The notes under the pieces were generated by a model. The model saw only the letters and a program-made list of their open reading frames with translations. It made no database searches and was not told the DNA's origin. From the NCBI GenBank assembly GCA_036785705.1, contig JAWUZG010000159.1, forward strand, positions 5,642,001 through 5,706,000: a stretch of DNA of 64,000 nucleotides. The letters run 5' to 3'. The stretch comes from Acanthornis magna (Eukaryota > Chordata > Aves > Passeriformes > Acanthizidae). The stretch's first letter is position 1. Each line of letters begins with the position of its first letter. The translations under genes and the position numbers were made by a program. Below are positions 12,501-25,328 of the stretch, piece by piece.

Positions 12501-15500
12501 TACATACAGAGACACCAAAAAAAAAAAAAAATTAGCACAGTAGTTAACCTTCCTTAAAGGTTTTGTTAGAAACTCTTAGAGCCTTCTAGTTACCATGTCT
12601 ACTCTATTTAAACACCAGGCAGCAAAGATTCATTGCAGTGGCTCTGAACAGGATGTAAACACAATTGGAATGTCAAGACAACAAACCAACATATCAGCAT
12701 TGGATACAGAAGTTTATCCATGGAACCTGGAAAGGTATTTAAAAAGAAAAACACAGTTACCCATGCTGAAATATGGGCAGGATGATTCCAGCTTCTACAT
12801 GATCTCAAAAAGTTCAAAATGGGCCTTTCACAACAAAGTTCAGTTCCGATGGTGCCACAGCAGGGCGGCACTGTCACTGACTGGAAGGGTCAAAGCTCAC
12901 TTGGGCAATGCCGTCTGGTTCCTGACAGTCCAACATCCACATGCCATCAGCTGGAGCAGTGATTGCTGATGGGGAAAAGCCATGAACAGCTCAACAGGCA
13001 GCTGCCAGCAACACCATGTCCCCAACACTGCAGCAGGACAGTGACATCAGCTGAACGTGACACGTGAAACAAAGGCAGAGCACTTCCTGCTAAATCACAC
13101 GGCCCAGTCTGTGCCCATCGTGCCTTCAGCCAGTGGGCAAGCACAGAGAGAAGAGTGAAGGACTAAAGAGGGCATGTTTTACATGCATTCTCGGGAGGAC
13201 ACACAGGCTGGCAAATCAGCTGGTCTGTACTGAAAGTCAGGCTCATGAACAAAGTGTGCGGATCAGTAATAAATCGGGAAACCCATTCTGCTGCTTGGAG
13301 TGTGGTTTTCCTTTTGCCAGCCTGGGGTGCCAAGGCCAGTCCTACCTCAAAGGACATTTTCATCAGCCTACAAGGGGAAAAAACCACTCTTCTGTTTCCT
13401 TACCAGAAAGGCAGCTGTGACAGCACTGTGCACGAAGATAAGGAGGCCTACAAAGAGTGAGACTTACTCAAGCAAGTAGGTCACTAATGGGAAAGATTTC
13501 CCTGGGCCAAGCCACATTCAGAATCGTTTGGAGAGTTTGACCATCCTCTCTCTCATCTCCCTACTGCTGTTTGCAGGACCACCAAAGAAAGGTGCTCAGA
13601 TGATCAACTGGATGACCTCAGCCATTGTGAAAGACACAGGTCAGCATTGCAGAATGACTCCAACTGCATCATGCAGCCAATGGCTGAACAAAAGCTAGAA
13701 GGGTTCAATGAAAAAGGTTTTGCTAAGCTGTTCTCTTTAAATAGACATTTGCCATCTTTCTGTGGGTTTGTGAAAAGCCATTTCAGCCCAGTGAAATTGT
13801 TTCTGAAATGCTACATAGTCGTGTTTGAAGTCTGACAATGTTCCACAAATGTAAATGTCCTTCTTTACAATTATATAGATACTGTTCCATAAATTAAACA
13901 TTAATGCCCTAAACAACCAACTGCTGTCTGCAACCCTGCTGCTACAGACCAAGAATGAACATTACTTAGAAAAGGGAGACCTCCAAGGAAAAGAGTCAGA
14001 TGTCTGCAGAAAGCAATTACCTGTCAGTAAGCGATATCTGACTCCATATAAATCCCACTGTTAGAGCAGGAGCATGGCAGACAGCTGTCCTTCCAAAGAA
14101 AAAAAGTTTGCAAAGATTGTATTTGAACTCCGGTTTTAGTCACTTGAGAATAGTTTGAGCTACTGCATTATCTCTGCCCTTTACTGGGTGCAATAATCGT
14201 GGTAAATTCTAAACAAAGTCAGTCTCCCTTTGCTGTAGATCAGTAGTGAGCTGCATTTTATGGGCAAGGAAAGGAAGGTGATTGAACCAGTGAAAAGGAC
14301 ATTTGAGCTTACAGCTTTCTGGGAGATGGCACAACTGTGAGGATCTTGGGAGGAGTTGAGGAAAATCACTGGAGTTCTGCTTTATAGCATTCAGAGGAGC
14401 TGAACATTATCACTCCTCTTACCTAGTCCAGCAAATCAGCAATCTGCATTTAAGAAACATTAATGATAGAAAGCATTCCCTATCAAACTACAAAACATTT
14501 GTTAATACATCACCAAGAAGGAGAAGCTTAGCTGACTGCATATTTAACATGCAGTTTCCAGCATTTTTCCATTGCTACAACAAACTCATTGTTGGATCTC
14601 AGCATATCCACACCTCACACATATAAAATAGCTACTCCCTGCAAAAGACACTCTGGGCAGTAAAGGGTGAACTTTCCCTATGCCCAGGGAAGAGCATTAA
14701 TCTCTTATCTAGGCCTGCTTTTCAGTGGCACTTGATACAGGAGCTATACCAAACACTTCCTTGAATACATAAAGCCAGGGATTGGGTTACACACGATCCA
14801 AGATCTGTGCCACCAGTAAGACAAAAGCTCCTATATTACCTGGCACATGCCTGCTAAATTATTGAAGTGTCCCTTCAAACTGAATACATTCACTGGATAA
14901 TTAGTCAACAGAAGAAAACGGTCTCTCTTTACAGAGCTAATGTTGACAGGTATTGTATCTTTTATGCACTGCAACAAAAAGCATTTGCAGAACTGATGCA
15001 ACACAAATGTTTGGAATTGCTCTGCCCATGCACAAGTGCTCCCAAGGCACATGGTCCCCTTTGTGCTGCTGCCTCAGTATCATATTACCTAACAACCAAG
15101 TCCTAAAAATGTGAATTATTTTACTAAATGTAGCACCATCCCCATTTCAGAAGCAGGAAAATGCTGCAGACACATGCAAGTTTGCTTTCTGAGGAAGGAG
15201 TGAGATCAAACTGGCACCCGTGCTGTGCTCATGGCATCCATGGCACCTCCCTGGGGCTGTGCAGACACTCTCAGCTCCCACTGCTCACAGCTGATGTCCC
15301 AGGGTGCCACTCCAGGGGCTGTGCTCTCGTGGGCTTGTTCCCTGCCGCAGGTTCTTGGGGACACAGAACACACTGCACGATGGCAGTCCCACGGCTGCTG
15401 ACAGCACCACAGCCAGCCAGTGCTGCTGCGTGTATTCTGACCTGGCAAGGGAAGAACAGCAGCAGTTTCCACTCATGGAATGGCTGTCCTCTTCTGAGAG

Positions 15501-18500
15501 CAGGAGGATGGGCCCTGCACTGCTGTGTATAAACCTAAGCTCACCTGGAAATACAAAGAGATGGCTCCCAGCTGTTTGAACACCAGCTGCAGGATGAAAT
15601 ACAGCTCTACCAACTCCAGCTTGCAGCCCGAGGTGTGCAAAGACAACATTCTGTTGGTGCAGATATTGCTGCTGGGTTTTTTTCTTTTAAATTACACCTG
15701 TTACACCTGACACTAAGGGGACAGATGGGTCCTTTTAGGGATCTTTGGCAGAATAAAGACAGCGCTAAATTGTTGTTACAATCAAGGTTTTCTTAGCAGG
15801 ATATTCTGATCAGCATAGAATTTATGATTAGTATGGCACAGGATTCCTACAAGTAGCATCAATATGGTACAATCTATAAGTAGCATGATACAGAATTTAT
15901 ATAATAATTTCTTATAGCCTGGACCCTCTGAGAAGGGCAACAAATACATGACCTGCTTGGTCAGATGTCTCTGAGCAGCTAAAAGAGCATCTCATAGTTT
16001 GTTCTAAAAACTTAGTTTATGTTTATGGATACCAGGTACACTCCTGAAAATCTCAAAATTGGAAATTATTTCCACCTTCTTCTGTTCTCTGAGTATTTTG
16101 GGATAACTTGCTATTACAAATAACTGTACCTGGTATTCCAGCACATGTGCAGCAGCACTCCAGCTCCACGCAGAACTCCAGGCGTGCTGAAGCCCCAGCT
16201 GCAGAGAAAGCTCTGCTCAGGAGCCATCAGCACTGCCATCGCCCGGCACCACAGCAGAGTTACAGCAGCAGCTTCAAACTGCAGCATTCTGGGCTTCCTG
16301 CAACGGCTGGGGGAGAGAGAGTAGCTGGGGAATTGGAAATTCCTGTTCTGAATATGTTCCTGTCATTATTGTGTGCTGCAGCAGTAGATGATGATCATCA
16401 CCTGGCTGGTAAAGCTGAACAAGCCAGGGGAAGTGTTTTACACAGTGGATGTGCATGGAAGACTTTTGAAATAAATCAGTCTTACCCAAATGATAGCAAA
16501 TGACACTTACTTAGCCAATCTGAAGACATAAAAACGAACAGCATTTCATTTTGTCCTCATTCATCTCTACAAAATGAGCGGAAAAAGACAATAAATGGTT
16601 TCTATAATTTCAAAGGCCATAGTGTGAACCTTATGGTGGTGGTTTGACACAATTGCTCAGCATGGGCAGCTGCCCAGACACCTCATCTGCAAACAGCACT
16701 TCTTCAGCATTAAACAGAACCAGGCCTAAGCAATGCTTTTATTGAAATATCCCACATACACCTAATCCCAGCTCAGTCTCAAATCCCCACCTCTCTGAAC
16801 AACTCCAAATGACCTGTTTTCCTGGCCTAGGAGCTGAGCTGGAGTACTCACCAATTCAGGATTGCATTTCCTCTGACAGATGGTGAATTAATACACTCTG
16901 CCTGCCTGCCATTGTGCAAACATGTCTTGTTTCATCTGTGAAAGGCTTTAGCACACAAACTTTGCCAATTATTTCGTTTTCTGAAATACATTTCATTAAA
17001 CCAATGTGCAAAACCACTGACACGTGAGAGCAGCAGAAGGAAACTCATCTGAAAATGGTGTAAAATGTTCCCGTTTTGAGGCCTTTAACTGAGTTACTCT
17101 TTCTGCCAAAGATTCTTTTCCTGCAATAAAACACATTGATAGCAAACTTTCAAAAAACTTATTTTATAAGTCAAGCATTCCTCTGGTTAGTTTTGGTCAT
17201 GTTGGAGTCTTACATTCTTCACTCACTTTTTTTGGACAGGTAACTGCCATAGAATAGCAAGTTAATACATTTTCAGAAATTCACTAACACTTAAAAGGGT
17301 GTGAATAAACTCTCACTTATTTTTGATGCTTGAAGGGATACAGCTGTGTGTACTTTACAACAGAACCTCACAATAGTTCCAGGGAAGAAAATTGCCAATG
17401 TGTTCTTTCAACTTGGGTAATGGAAAACAATTCAGTTCAAAGTCTGACTCTCCTCCCAACTGAATACATCTAATGTGCTCAGCAACATAATGGAAACTAT
17501 GTCCTTCTAAAATTAGTCTGAACAAGTAGCAAGTGATGACTAAATAATTCTGAAGCCTCACTGACAAAGAAATTGAGTCCAGCAGAGTAAGTACTCAACA
17601 TATTAACAATAATGTGTTATGAAACAACTCACCAGTGCTGGCCTCAGTGTCCACTGAAGTAGGTGCAACTCCATTGGATCCCAGAGGAATGGACCTGCTG
17701 AACTCATCTATTTTCTCTCATTCATTCACATTGTGAAGTATTTAAACAAAACGAGATTTTTTTGAAGCAAGAAACAATGATACATTCCATTCTTCCCTGT
17801 TTACTCCAGCAGGGTTCTGCACACATCAGTGATCACATACACTTAATCTGGAGCCTGCAGTTGCTTGGTGGCCTTCAGTTGACGGGGAAGTCTGGAAAAA
17901 TGTGCTAATAACCAAAGATTGCTGCGTAACAATCACAATCTTAGGAAAACCATCATCAGAAACCAAAGAAATGTTTGAGCAAATGACCAGCTACTGATAC
18001 AAGTGCTGGGAACTCTCTCCTACCTTAAAAGAAAACAAATCGGGCATGAATGTGAAATCTAAAACTATGTAAAACATTGAGGTAGCAGGAAAAAAACCTC
18101 AAAACTATTTTGAGAAATAAAACAGAAAAAGATCTTCCCTCAACAAAGCAGAGCTGGGTGTATTTCAAGGACTTTCCTCCGTACCCAACAAGAAATATCC
18201 ACCCAGCCAAAACTGAACACAGGGGAGAGTCTGAAGTGAAAGGACAGTGGGCAGAGAGACTTTGAAGAGTCTATGATTCATTTGTACTCACATTGTCAGG
18301 TGTTTGGCTGTTGAAATAGCAACGAACTTGATTCATTCTCACTAAACAAAAGGCCTTTCACACCACTTCTCCCATTTCTTTGAGGCAAACCCACAGGAAT
18401 CACTCCCAGTGGAACAGCAATTGGAAACTGCATTGGATTCCCAGCTCAAGCAGCTGGGGGAAAGGGACCTGACTTTCAGCAGATGTCTCTGAATTACAGT

Positions 18501-18580
18501 GAAAGACCAAGATGCTTTCAAAAGTGAAGCACAGTACCTTACCCACATTATTATAACAGAACATTTGAATATAAAAAAGC
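6570..18580. other. Intergenic region between RBM38 and RAE1
   Basis: About 12 kb between the RBM38 promoter island and the RAE1 3' end. Open frames are short, lack domains and do not join into recognisable exons. An A tract lies at 12517-12531. A stretch at about 15.71-15.99 kb has the texture of an old LTR, with internal near-repeats, but I cannot name it. I see no RNA gene. Confidence 0.6.
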
Positions 18581-18593
18581 ATTTAGTAAAAAT

Positions 18594-19830
18594 TTTATTT
18601 GAAATGTAGCATGAATCCGTAACCATCAGCATTAAACCATAACAGTTTTACAGCGAATTTGTACAATATGACATGTATTTCTATACATGCTCCCCCCGTC
18701 CCCTTTTTATTCAGTCATTATCAAACAAACAATAGTTAGACAGGAATAATAAGCATTCACTTCTAGAAAGAAAACTTTGGCATGTATACAACTGGCTAGT
18801 TAAAAGTAAACAGTGGTAGATTCAAGTCAGAAAGAAACCCACTCGTTTTGTTTCACAGCATTTTTGATCAGGATGAAGCTCCCCAGCACTACTTCCTAGT
18901 TAATACAAAAATGAGTCTTTTTTTCTGTCCTGAACACCTTGTTACAGGACAAAACCATGTTAAGAGAGATGTAAAAACCTCAACTTTTAACTCTAAAAGG
19001 TGTCAGCTTCAAAGCAGTTTAAGTCAAAGGGATTTTTCAGACATTGGTTTGGTTGTGAATAAAACCTTTAAAGGTTTGCTCATTTTCCTGAACTCTGTGT
19101 CACTGAGCTTTTCACCACTTGGCACCACTGGCAACTTCTCCTTTGAACTAGAAAAAGGAGTTTGCTCAAAAGTCATGTCCACTGCAGGAGTGTCAGAAAA
19201 ACCTAAAGTTTGCACTGGGCCCATCTTCTGTCTTGAGTTTCTGTCACTGCTGTTGGCCCCTTACATACCTTTCTATTCATCTAAAAAAGGAGGGATAATG
19301 TTTTCAAGGCATTTCTTCCTGGCATACAGCAGACAATGCTTCCATTTCAAAAACCAGAAAGCAATGAAAGAACCCCTGAATTATTAATAAGAAAAAACAA
19401 GCCTCCTTTGAGAAGAATTACTGGTGATACTCCAAGTACTTACAAAAAATACAGTATTTATACAACTTCTCCAGAACTATTATAATTAACATATTTTAAT
19501 GTAGTACTAACAAAATAAATCCATAGATACAAATGGTTGCACTTGAAAGCAGGAATATCTACCCCAGATGTTGATTTTGCTGCAATTTCATTATTGCTGT
19601 GGAACAGAGTGTGGTTAAGTCATGTCAATAAGAGCCTCTCTTTCTTATACACATCAGAGTATCTAATTTGGAAAATGTTCTCCAGCAAGTCAGAATACAT
19701 TTAGTGTAATTTTTACAGTTCCTGCTAAATGTTTGTGATCCAAAGTTGACTGAACCATGGTGCAACAGGGCACAAATGGCAGAAGAGCAGAGGCAGGAAG
19801 GGCAGAACAAGGAGCTCAAGTCAAGACTCA
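18594..19830 (-). other. RAE1: RAE1 3'UTR with candidate polyadenylation signals
   Basis: After the TAG at 19831 the minus strand is AT-rich and non-coding. Canonical AATAAA hexamers on the minus strand sit at 18711-18706 and 18599-18594, giving a 3'UTR of about 1.1-1.25 kb. Which one is used cannot be decided from sequence. Confidence 0.6.
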
Positions 19831-19917
19831 CTACTTCTTATTCCTGGGCTTCAGCTCTTCTGCTGCATTTCGCAGAAAAATGTAGTTTTTCTTTTGTGGA
19901 TTATAAAATTCATGACC
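19831..19917 (-). CDS. RAE1: RAE1 last coding exon
   Basis: 87 nt, residues 341-368 plus a TAG stop: [20 protein letters not shown] then ELKPRNKK. Acceptor CTCTTTAG. The preceding intron (19918-21392) is the longest coding intron of the gene. Confidence 0.97.
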   Translation of the reverse strand, partial: GHEFYNPQKKNYIFLRNAAEELKPRNKK

Positions 19918-22900
19918 CTAAAGAGAAAAAAAGTCTACATTTACTCTCTTCAAAGAAGAAATATCAGCATTACTTAAAATGTAAGAATATGAATATTCCA
20001 TTAGTTTGGTTTATTAAGATTTAATCTTACAGCCTTTAAGACAGATATTGAACCACACTGGTGATTAGAAACAGCTTTGACAAGCAATTACAAGAACCAT
20101 ACATATAAAATTTAAGGGACTTCTATGCATTTTTAAAGTACAAAATATTTTTAATTAAAGAATAACCATGTATCTCTAAGTTCTACTTTACAGATGCCTA
20201 AGGACTCAATATGATTTCTTTTAAATGTCATTCTAGGCAGAGAAGAAACTAAACCTTTAATAGCCACCCAGCTTCACTTCATATTTTCTATCTTTTAAAT
20301 GACATAAGGTCACATTTTTTCAAAGTGAAGCCCAAGTTCTGCAGGCAACTGCACAGCTTTCTGCTCCCCAGCTGCAGATGCAAATGTACTATTTTGCATA
20401 TTCATATAATTTGCATATACATTACCAAATTAATGCCCAAGTATCCAAATCAGGAAGAGTAAACACTAATAAAGCTACTGAGGTCCAACATGCAAACTGG
20501 AAATTACCAACGCTATGGACAAGAAATGGTTCTGGGAAGGAAGGTTAGTACTTAGCACCGACTGATTTTACTACTTAATACTGAATTACAGATCTGCAAG
20601 ATACCACTGTAGTCTACCCAAGCACTAGAACTGAAGAATTCATCTGCCCTGACACCAACAAATATCTCAGTGTGGGCAGAGGACTGGATACAATGCAGTA
20701 AATTAAAATTCAGCTCTTTGTGATATGCATTCAAATCTATGTGATTTATGCATTCATTTCACTCAAAGCCACGAGGAACATTATCCTCAAAGCACTATGA
20801 AAATTAGTTACATTTCAAGCTTGCTTCCCTCCTTAAACTATTAAGAAGTATTGATTTTCCACAGATTATGGTTTGCTGTGGCTCTGCTGCATGTGTATTG
20901 TTAATTCTGGAAGAGAAACACATAAACAAGCACCACCAAAGAGCCTCACTGAGTGCTAGTGAAAATTTAATACAGGGCTTTCAAACCCTGGGATAAGTGT
21001 TTATAGTCAGTCACAGCTTTTTTCCTGCACAAGCAGCAGAGATGTGCATTTCACAAATCTGTGGGAAGCTGTTAGGGTGCCACACTGCCCCATGACAGTG
21101 CCCACGGCAGTGTGTGAGCAACCACAGCAACCTCTGAATCAGGGAATTTACATTTTGCTCATCCCCATTTGCAAACCAGCATCATTTAGCAATCTTGTCC
21201 AGCTGAAGCTAAAGCACCACAAATTCACAGCTTCGGTCTTAAACTTCATCAGGTGGCCAAAACGGCCTTTTCAAGTTTTCTCAGAAATCAGAAAGACTCA
21301 GCTACTCTTTATAAAGAACAGCAAAAGCCTCACAAGAAAATGAGTCTTAGCTGCCAACTGCAAGTGTGAACATGAGTCTAAACCTTTCTTACCTTTGACC
21401 AATCATAGCTGGAAGCATAAGCAAATATGTTGCCATTGTGGTTGAAACAACAAGCAGATATTGGCTGGTCCAGCTGCTCTGAGGTTTTTAGCTTTGTTCG
21501 TGCATCTTTATCCCAAAAGCTGAATCTTCCATCAGATCCTACTGTTGCCAGAGTACCATGGACAGGGTGGAATGCTATCCCATTGACCTGCAGAACCATA
21601 CAAAACAGCATGTAAAACACCACACATAGCCACAGGTGATGGGAACAGTCACAGAGAGGTGCTGAAGCCTACAAGAGTAAATACAGAAAATTTTAACTAG
21701 ATATGACTCTTAATTTTTTTAAATCTTTTCAGATATATTTTTTGAGAAAAAACTCAAAAACCAACAAAAGAAAAACCACCAAAGCAACAAGAAAAGCACC
21801 ATCTATTTTTGTAGTACCTAAAAATTCAATGCATAATGCCATTACAAAACTATTGTTTCGATATCTGCAAAATTAACAAGTGTCAACTCCACTTGTTGAC
21901 AAGAAACTCAATGAAAAGCTGATCTAGTGCTTGTTTCATGGGAAGTATGAGAATTTACCTTTCTCTTAAAGAATGACTGTGACATTAAAACATGTCTAAG
22001 ACATGTTTAAACATGTCTAAGACAACTTTAGGCAAAATCAAAGATCAAGGAAAACGAACAATTCATAGCCAATTTTACATTAGGAGTGTACAGTGTATAT
22101 ATGATATATGGTACATGTTGGATACTCACAGCATAGATGTCCTGAGGTGCTGATGTATTTGTTCCATTGGAACGATGACATTTGAAAGTGAAATTATCTT
22201 TTGCACTGGAAAGAAAATAGAAAATTTAAATTAAAAAAAAAGGCTTTTCATTTTCATCATTGTGAGCTGAGAAATAAAGAGAAGGTGCTTTATTAAATGA
22301 TACTTACGGATTTGGGGGGTTGATATAATGAATAGCTACTCTTCCTTCAATACTTCCGAGGGCAAATCCAGTTGGTTTGTTCACTTTGTCTTTGAAAATA
22401 GCAACACAGCGATGCTGAATTTGAGAAAGATACAAAGGAGTTTTAGACAGAGGAATATTTTCCACAGTGACACAAAACATCAAAGACATCAAGGCAAGGT
22501 AAAGCAAAACCACTAACAAGGTCAAGAGATAGGTCAAACTGTTGAGAATTTGGGCAACAGTATTTAAACCTCTAAATCCTTGTGAAGATCAGCAACATCG
22601 ATGGCAAACCAGGTCACTGCCATGCTAAGATAACTTGATTTTGAAACAATGTGTGTTTTTACAAGGAAATGTCAAGCCCAGAATGTCAACAATCTGTATA
22701 AATACACTCAAATATTATTATTTACCTGGTGTTTAAGAGGGGATTCTATTCTTCTAAATTCAGAAGGTTGGTTCTCTAACTGATAAACTATCAAACCCCT
22801 TTCTGCAGTGGCCACAGCTGCCATAGGATGAACCTGGATAAGGTTATAAAACAAGTTGGAAGAGACACTTGTATTAATTAATTGTGTTAACAGTATCCAG

Positions 22901-25328
22901 TATATCCTACAGAAGCCCCCAAAACACATTCCTACTCCCAATAATCCAGCTGGCACCAGCTTACCACATATCCTGACTTACCACATCTGCACAGTAACAT
23001 CTCTCAGGGAGCTGCAGGGTCATCATAGGTGTTGGTGATCGAGTATCCCAGAACTGAGGGGAACAGAGAAACAAACAAACTTACACTTGGAGATCAAGAT
23101 ACACTTAAAATTACTACAGCACAGAGAATATAACTGGCACCAAGTTGTTTCATTCTTGTTACAGTCAGAATAGTGCAACTCTCTGTGAAGTCAGGCTATT
23201 CCATTAACTAATAAAGCCTAATAAAATATTTTCACTACACATAAATATTTTTATATACAAATTACTAGCACACTTCGTGTCTATTTATTCAGGTGAAAAT
23301 CATACCTTCAAAGTTTTATCCCAGCTTCCTGTCATCACACAGCTGTAATTTGGTGCTTTAATCCAATGGATAGTCTTCACAGGAGCATCATGCTGAAGAA
23401 AGAAAGGACAAACACACGCACAAGAAGCAATCATTAACAGGACCAACTCTTCTTAAATTGTAACTGGTAGCTAATTCTAGCCACCATAATTACATATTCT
23501 ACAAACAGACATTACTTCTAATTTGAGAATGTAGATTGTAATCTCTGTTACTGTTGCAGCAGAAAGCTGGTATTTGTGAACTGAATGATTTCTTAAAAAT
23601 TTTTTTCCCTCTCATGCAGCAGTGCGACCTGGTGAGATCACTGCAGCAGTGGAAAGAGCTCTCTGAAGTAGAACAGGAAACAGGTGCACGGGTATTTAAA
23701 TCGCTTTGATCACCTATTCAGGTACACTTCACTGCCTCAAAAAATATAAAAATTAGGAAGGCAGCTTTTAATAAAAACAGAAAAAGAACAAAGTACATCT
23801 AGTACTTTGGGCTTTACTTACTTGTGCAATCTGAATTGCTTGATTACTGTTGAGATCCCACATTTTGGCAGTTTTATCACAGGACGCAGTAAACACTTTA
23901 CTCCCATCCTAAAAAACAAGAAAAAAATCAAGAGATTAACTGGCTGTATTGGAAAATGGTCAAGTCTCATTCTCTTCTAGTAACAGTGTAACATCAATGT
24001 AACATGTACAGGCATTGCAAGACAAAGAAGAAACATAAAATCAAATTTATTTATGTCACAAAAGAGCAAACAGTACTGGCTTCTGTCTAGCTTTTAATAT
24101 AATCCTACGTTTTAAACTCACTTTTAGCCTTCTTACACCCATGCTAGTCTATCCCATTAATGTAACTCTTTACAATAACCATGGGCTGCATGTGACACCC
24201 ATTGGCCTGCAAACCACACAGCAATTTATTTAGGGCTTTGGTTAAAACTGTGTATTTGTTTTTAAATAAGAACATACATCACTCCAGCAGGCATCTAGTA
24301 CGGGCCCTGTGTGCATCTGCTGAGCCTTTGGAATTGTCTGTCCATTATCCTGAACTTCCCAACAGCGAACCTGTATAGGATAAACAAATGCAGATAGAAC
24401 ATATTAACAAATATGAACTTCAAAGACTTGTCTTGAAGACCCCAGCCTTAGTTTACACAACAAAAGTATGATTACAAACACCAAAGTCTGGGTTTTTTCA
24501 GAACTACAGAAACCTTGTTTTTCTGCTTATATTCCTTTCACCTGTAGAGCCAAAACTCAACCCAACTTCAACTCCACCTCAAGAGTATCTCGCAAACATG
24601 TAACCCTTCACCACAGTCCTGGAGAAACCTTAGCCCTCGGCTGGGCAGAAGCCACTTGCTGTAGGCCACCAGCCAGATCAAACACAACAGTTAGGAAACA
24701 TACCTACATTTGTCTTCCCTCCCTGCTGGGGCCAGCTGGGATCTCATCCTTCAAATCAAAAAAACTTCAATAACTTTGTCTGATAACTTCATCAATAGTT
24801 TAATCCTTTTAGCACTGCACTGTCAAAGCAGATGATTTACCGACTATATCAAACTTAGTGCTTTGGTACCAGACATAAATTATGCAGTTCTTCAACAAGT
24901 CAGGTTTTCAGGTGCCCTGGCACAAGCTTTTAGGATCCCATTTTTGCAGTTTAGGAGCTTTATTCATCTGCACGTCTCACTGAGAGTACTTACATCATTT
25001 GCCCATGATCCTGCAATGAGGAAATTACCCGGCAGCGTTGGTGGACTAAATGCTAAACAAGATATGCTGTCATCAGGTGGAGATGTCACTTCAATATCCT
25101 ATAAAGGACAGGAGAAAGAACAAAATTTGCCACATTTAAAAACTGTGAAGTGAGCTCTTACTTCTACAGAATGAATCAGTAAGTCCTGCTGTGATACATT
25201 AGCACACACATAGCAGGACGGGGGGCTGACACACATACCTTCATCGGGTTGTGGTTATCTGCTGTGGTGCTGCCAAACATGCTGGTACCTCCGGTACCAA
25301 ACCCCGACGTTGATCCGAACAGACTCAT
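19831..25328 (-). CDS. RAE1: RAE1, WD-repeat mRNA export factor (Gle2 homologue), complete
   Basis: Eleven coding exons join without frame errors into a 368-residue protein, the same length as human RAE1. Exons: 25239-25328, 24994-25098, 24278-24370, 23822-23908, 23306-23392, 22982-23053, 22726-22833, 22308-22414, 22130-22205, 21393-21587, 19831-19917. It starts [14 protein letters not shown] and ends [13 protein letters not shown] strands are visible, for example TAKMWDL (around residue 113), KTLKFWDT (156) and GRFSFWDKD (300), as expected for a seven-bladed beta-propeller. Family knowledge: RAE1 binds the GLEBS motif of NUP98 at nuclear pores, supports mRNA export, and with BUB3-like properties takes part in spindle-checkpoint control. 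All introns are GT-AG. The 5'UTR is spliced: the start codon lies 7 nt inside its exon. Identification is essentially certain. Confidence 0.98.
21393..21587 (-). CDS. RAE1: RAE1 coding exon 10
   Basis: 195 nt, residues 276-340: [20 protein letters not shown], then [15 protein letters not shown], through [13 protein letters not shown]. Carries two propeller blades. Acceptor GTTCTGCAG, donor GTAAGA. Confidence 0.97.
21988..22029. promoter_or_regulatory. Cluster of p53-type half-sites in RAE1 intron 10
   Basis: Three perfect matches to the p53-family half-site RRRCWWGYYY: 21988-21997 (AAACATGTCT), 21999-22008 (AGACATGTTT) and 22009-22018 (AAACATGTCT). A fourth with one mismatch is at 22020-22029 (AGACAACTTT). 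Half-sites 2 and 3 abut with no spacer and form the perfect palindrome AGACATGTTTAAACATGTCT. CATG cores are the high-affinity type. The cluster lies between RAE1 coding exons 9 and 10, about 16 kb upstream of the RBM38 start. The motif match is directly visible; binding or function is inference. Confidence 0.55.
22130..22205 (-). CDS. RAE1: RAE1 coding exon 9
   Basis: 76 nt. Completes Pro250, then encodes residues 251-275: [20 protein letters not shown] then QDIYA. Acceptor TTTCTTTCCAG, donor GTGAGT. Confidence 0.97.
22308..22414 (-). CDS. RAE1: RAE1 coding exon 8
   Basis: 107 nt, residues 215-249: [20 protein letters not shown] through AIHYINPPN, plus two bases of Pro250. Acceptor CTCAAATTCAG, donor GTAAGT from 22307. 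Confidence 0.97.
22726..22833 (-). CDS. RAE1: RAE1 coding exon 7
   Basis: 108 nt, residues 179-214: [20 protein letters not shown] through [10 protein letters not shown]. Acceptor CTTATCCAG, donor GTAAAT (weaker than its neighbours). Confidence 0.97.
22982..23053 (-). CDS. RAE1: RAE1 coding exon 6
   Basis: 72 nt, residues 155-178: [20 protein letters not shown] then CADV. Acceptor TTCCCCTCAG, donor GTAAGT from 22981. The first WD pair continues from the previous exon. Confidence 0.97.
23306..23392 (-). CDS. RAE1: RAE1 coding exon 5
   Basis: 87 nt, residues 126-154: [20 protein letters not shown] through GSWDKTLK. Acceptor CTTTCTTCAG, donor GTATGA. Confidence 0.97.
23822..23908 (-). CDS. RAE1: RAE1 coding exon 4
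   Basis: 87 nt, residues 97-125: [19 protein letters not shown] through NQAIQIAQ. Contains a classical WD signature at residues 113-114. Acceptor TTTTTTAG, donor GTAAGT. Confidence 0.97.
24278..24370 (-). CDS. RAE1: RAE1 coding exon 3
   Basis: 93 nt, residues 66-96: [20 protein letters not shown] through LDACWSD. Acceptor CCTATACAG, donor GTATGT. Confidence 0.97.
24994..25098 (-). CDS. RAE1: RAE1 coding exon 2
   Basis: 105 nt, residues 31-65: [20 protein letters not shown] through LIAGSWAND. Acceptor CTTTATAG, donor GTAAGT. This is the first propeller blade. Confidence 0.97.
25239..25328 (-). CDS. RAE1: RAE1 first coding exon
   Basis: Residues 1-30 ([14 protein letters not shown] to NHNPMK), phase 0 end, donor GTATGT from 25238. 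The exon itself starts at 25335 after the acceptor TTTGCAG, leaving GGCAAGG as 5'UTR before the ATG. An upstream non-coding exon must therefore exist in the CpG island. Confidence 0.97.
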
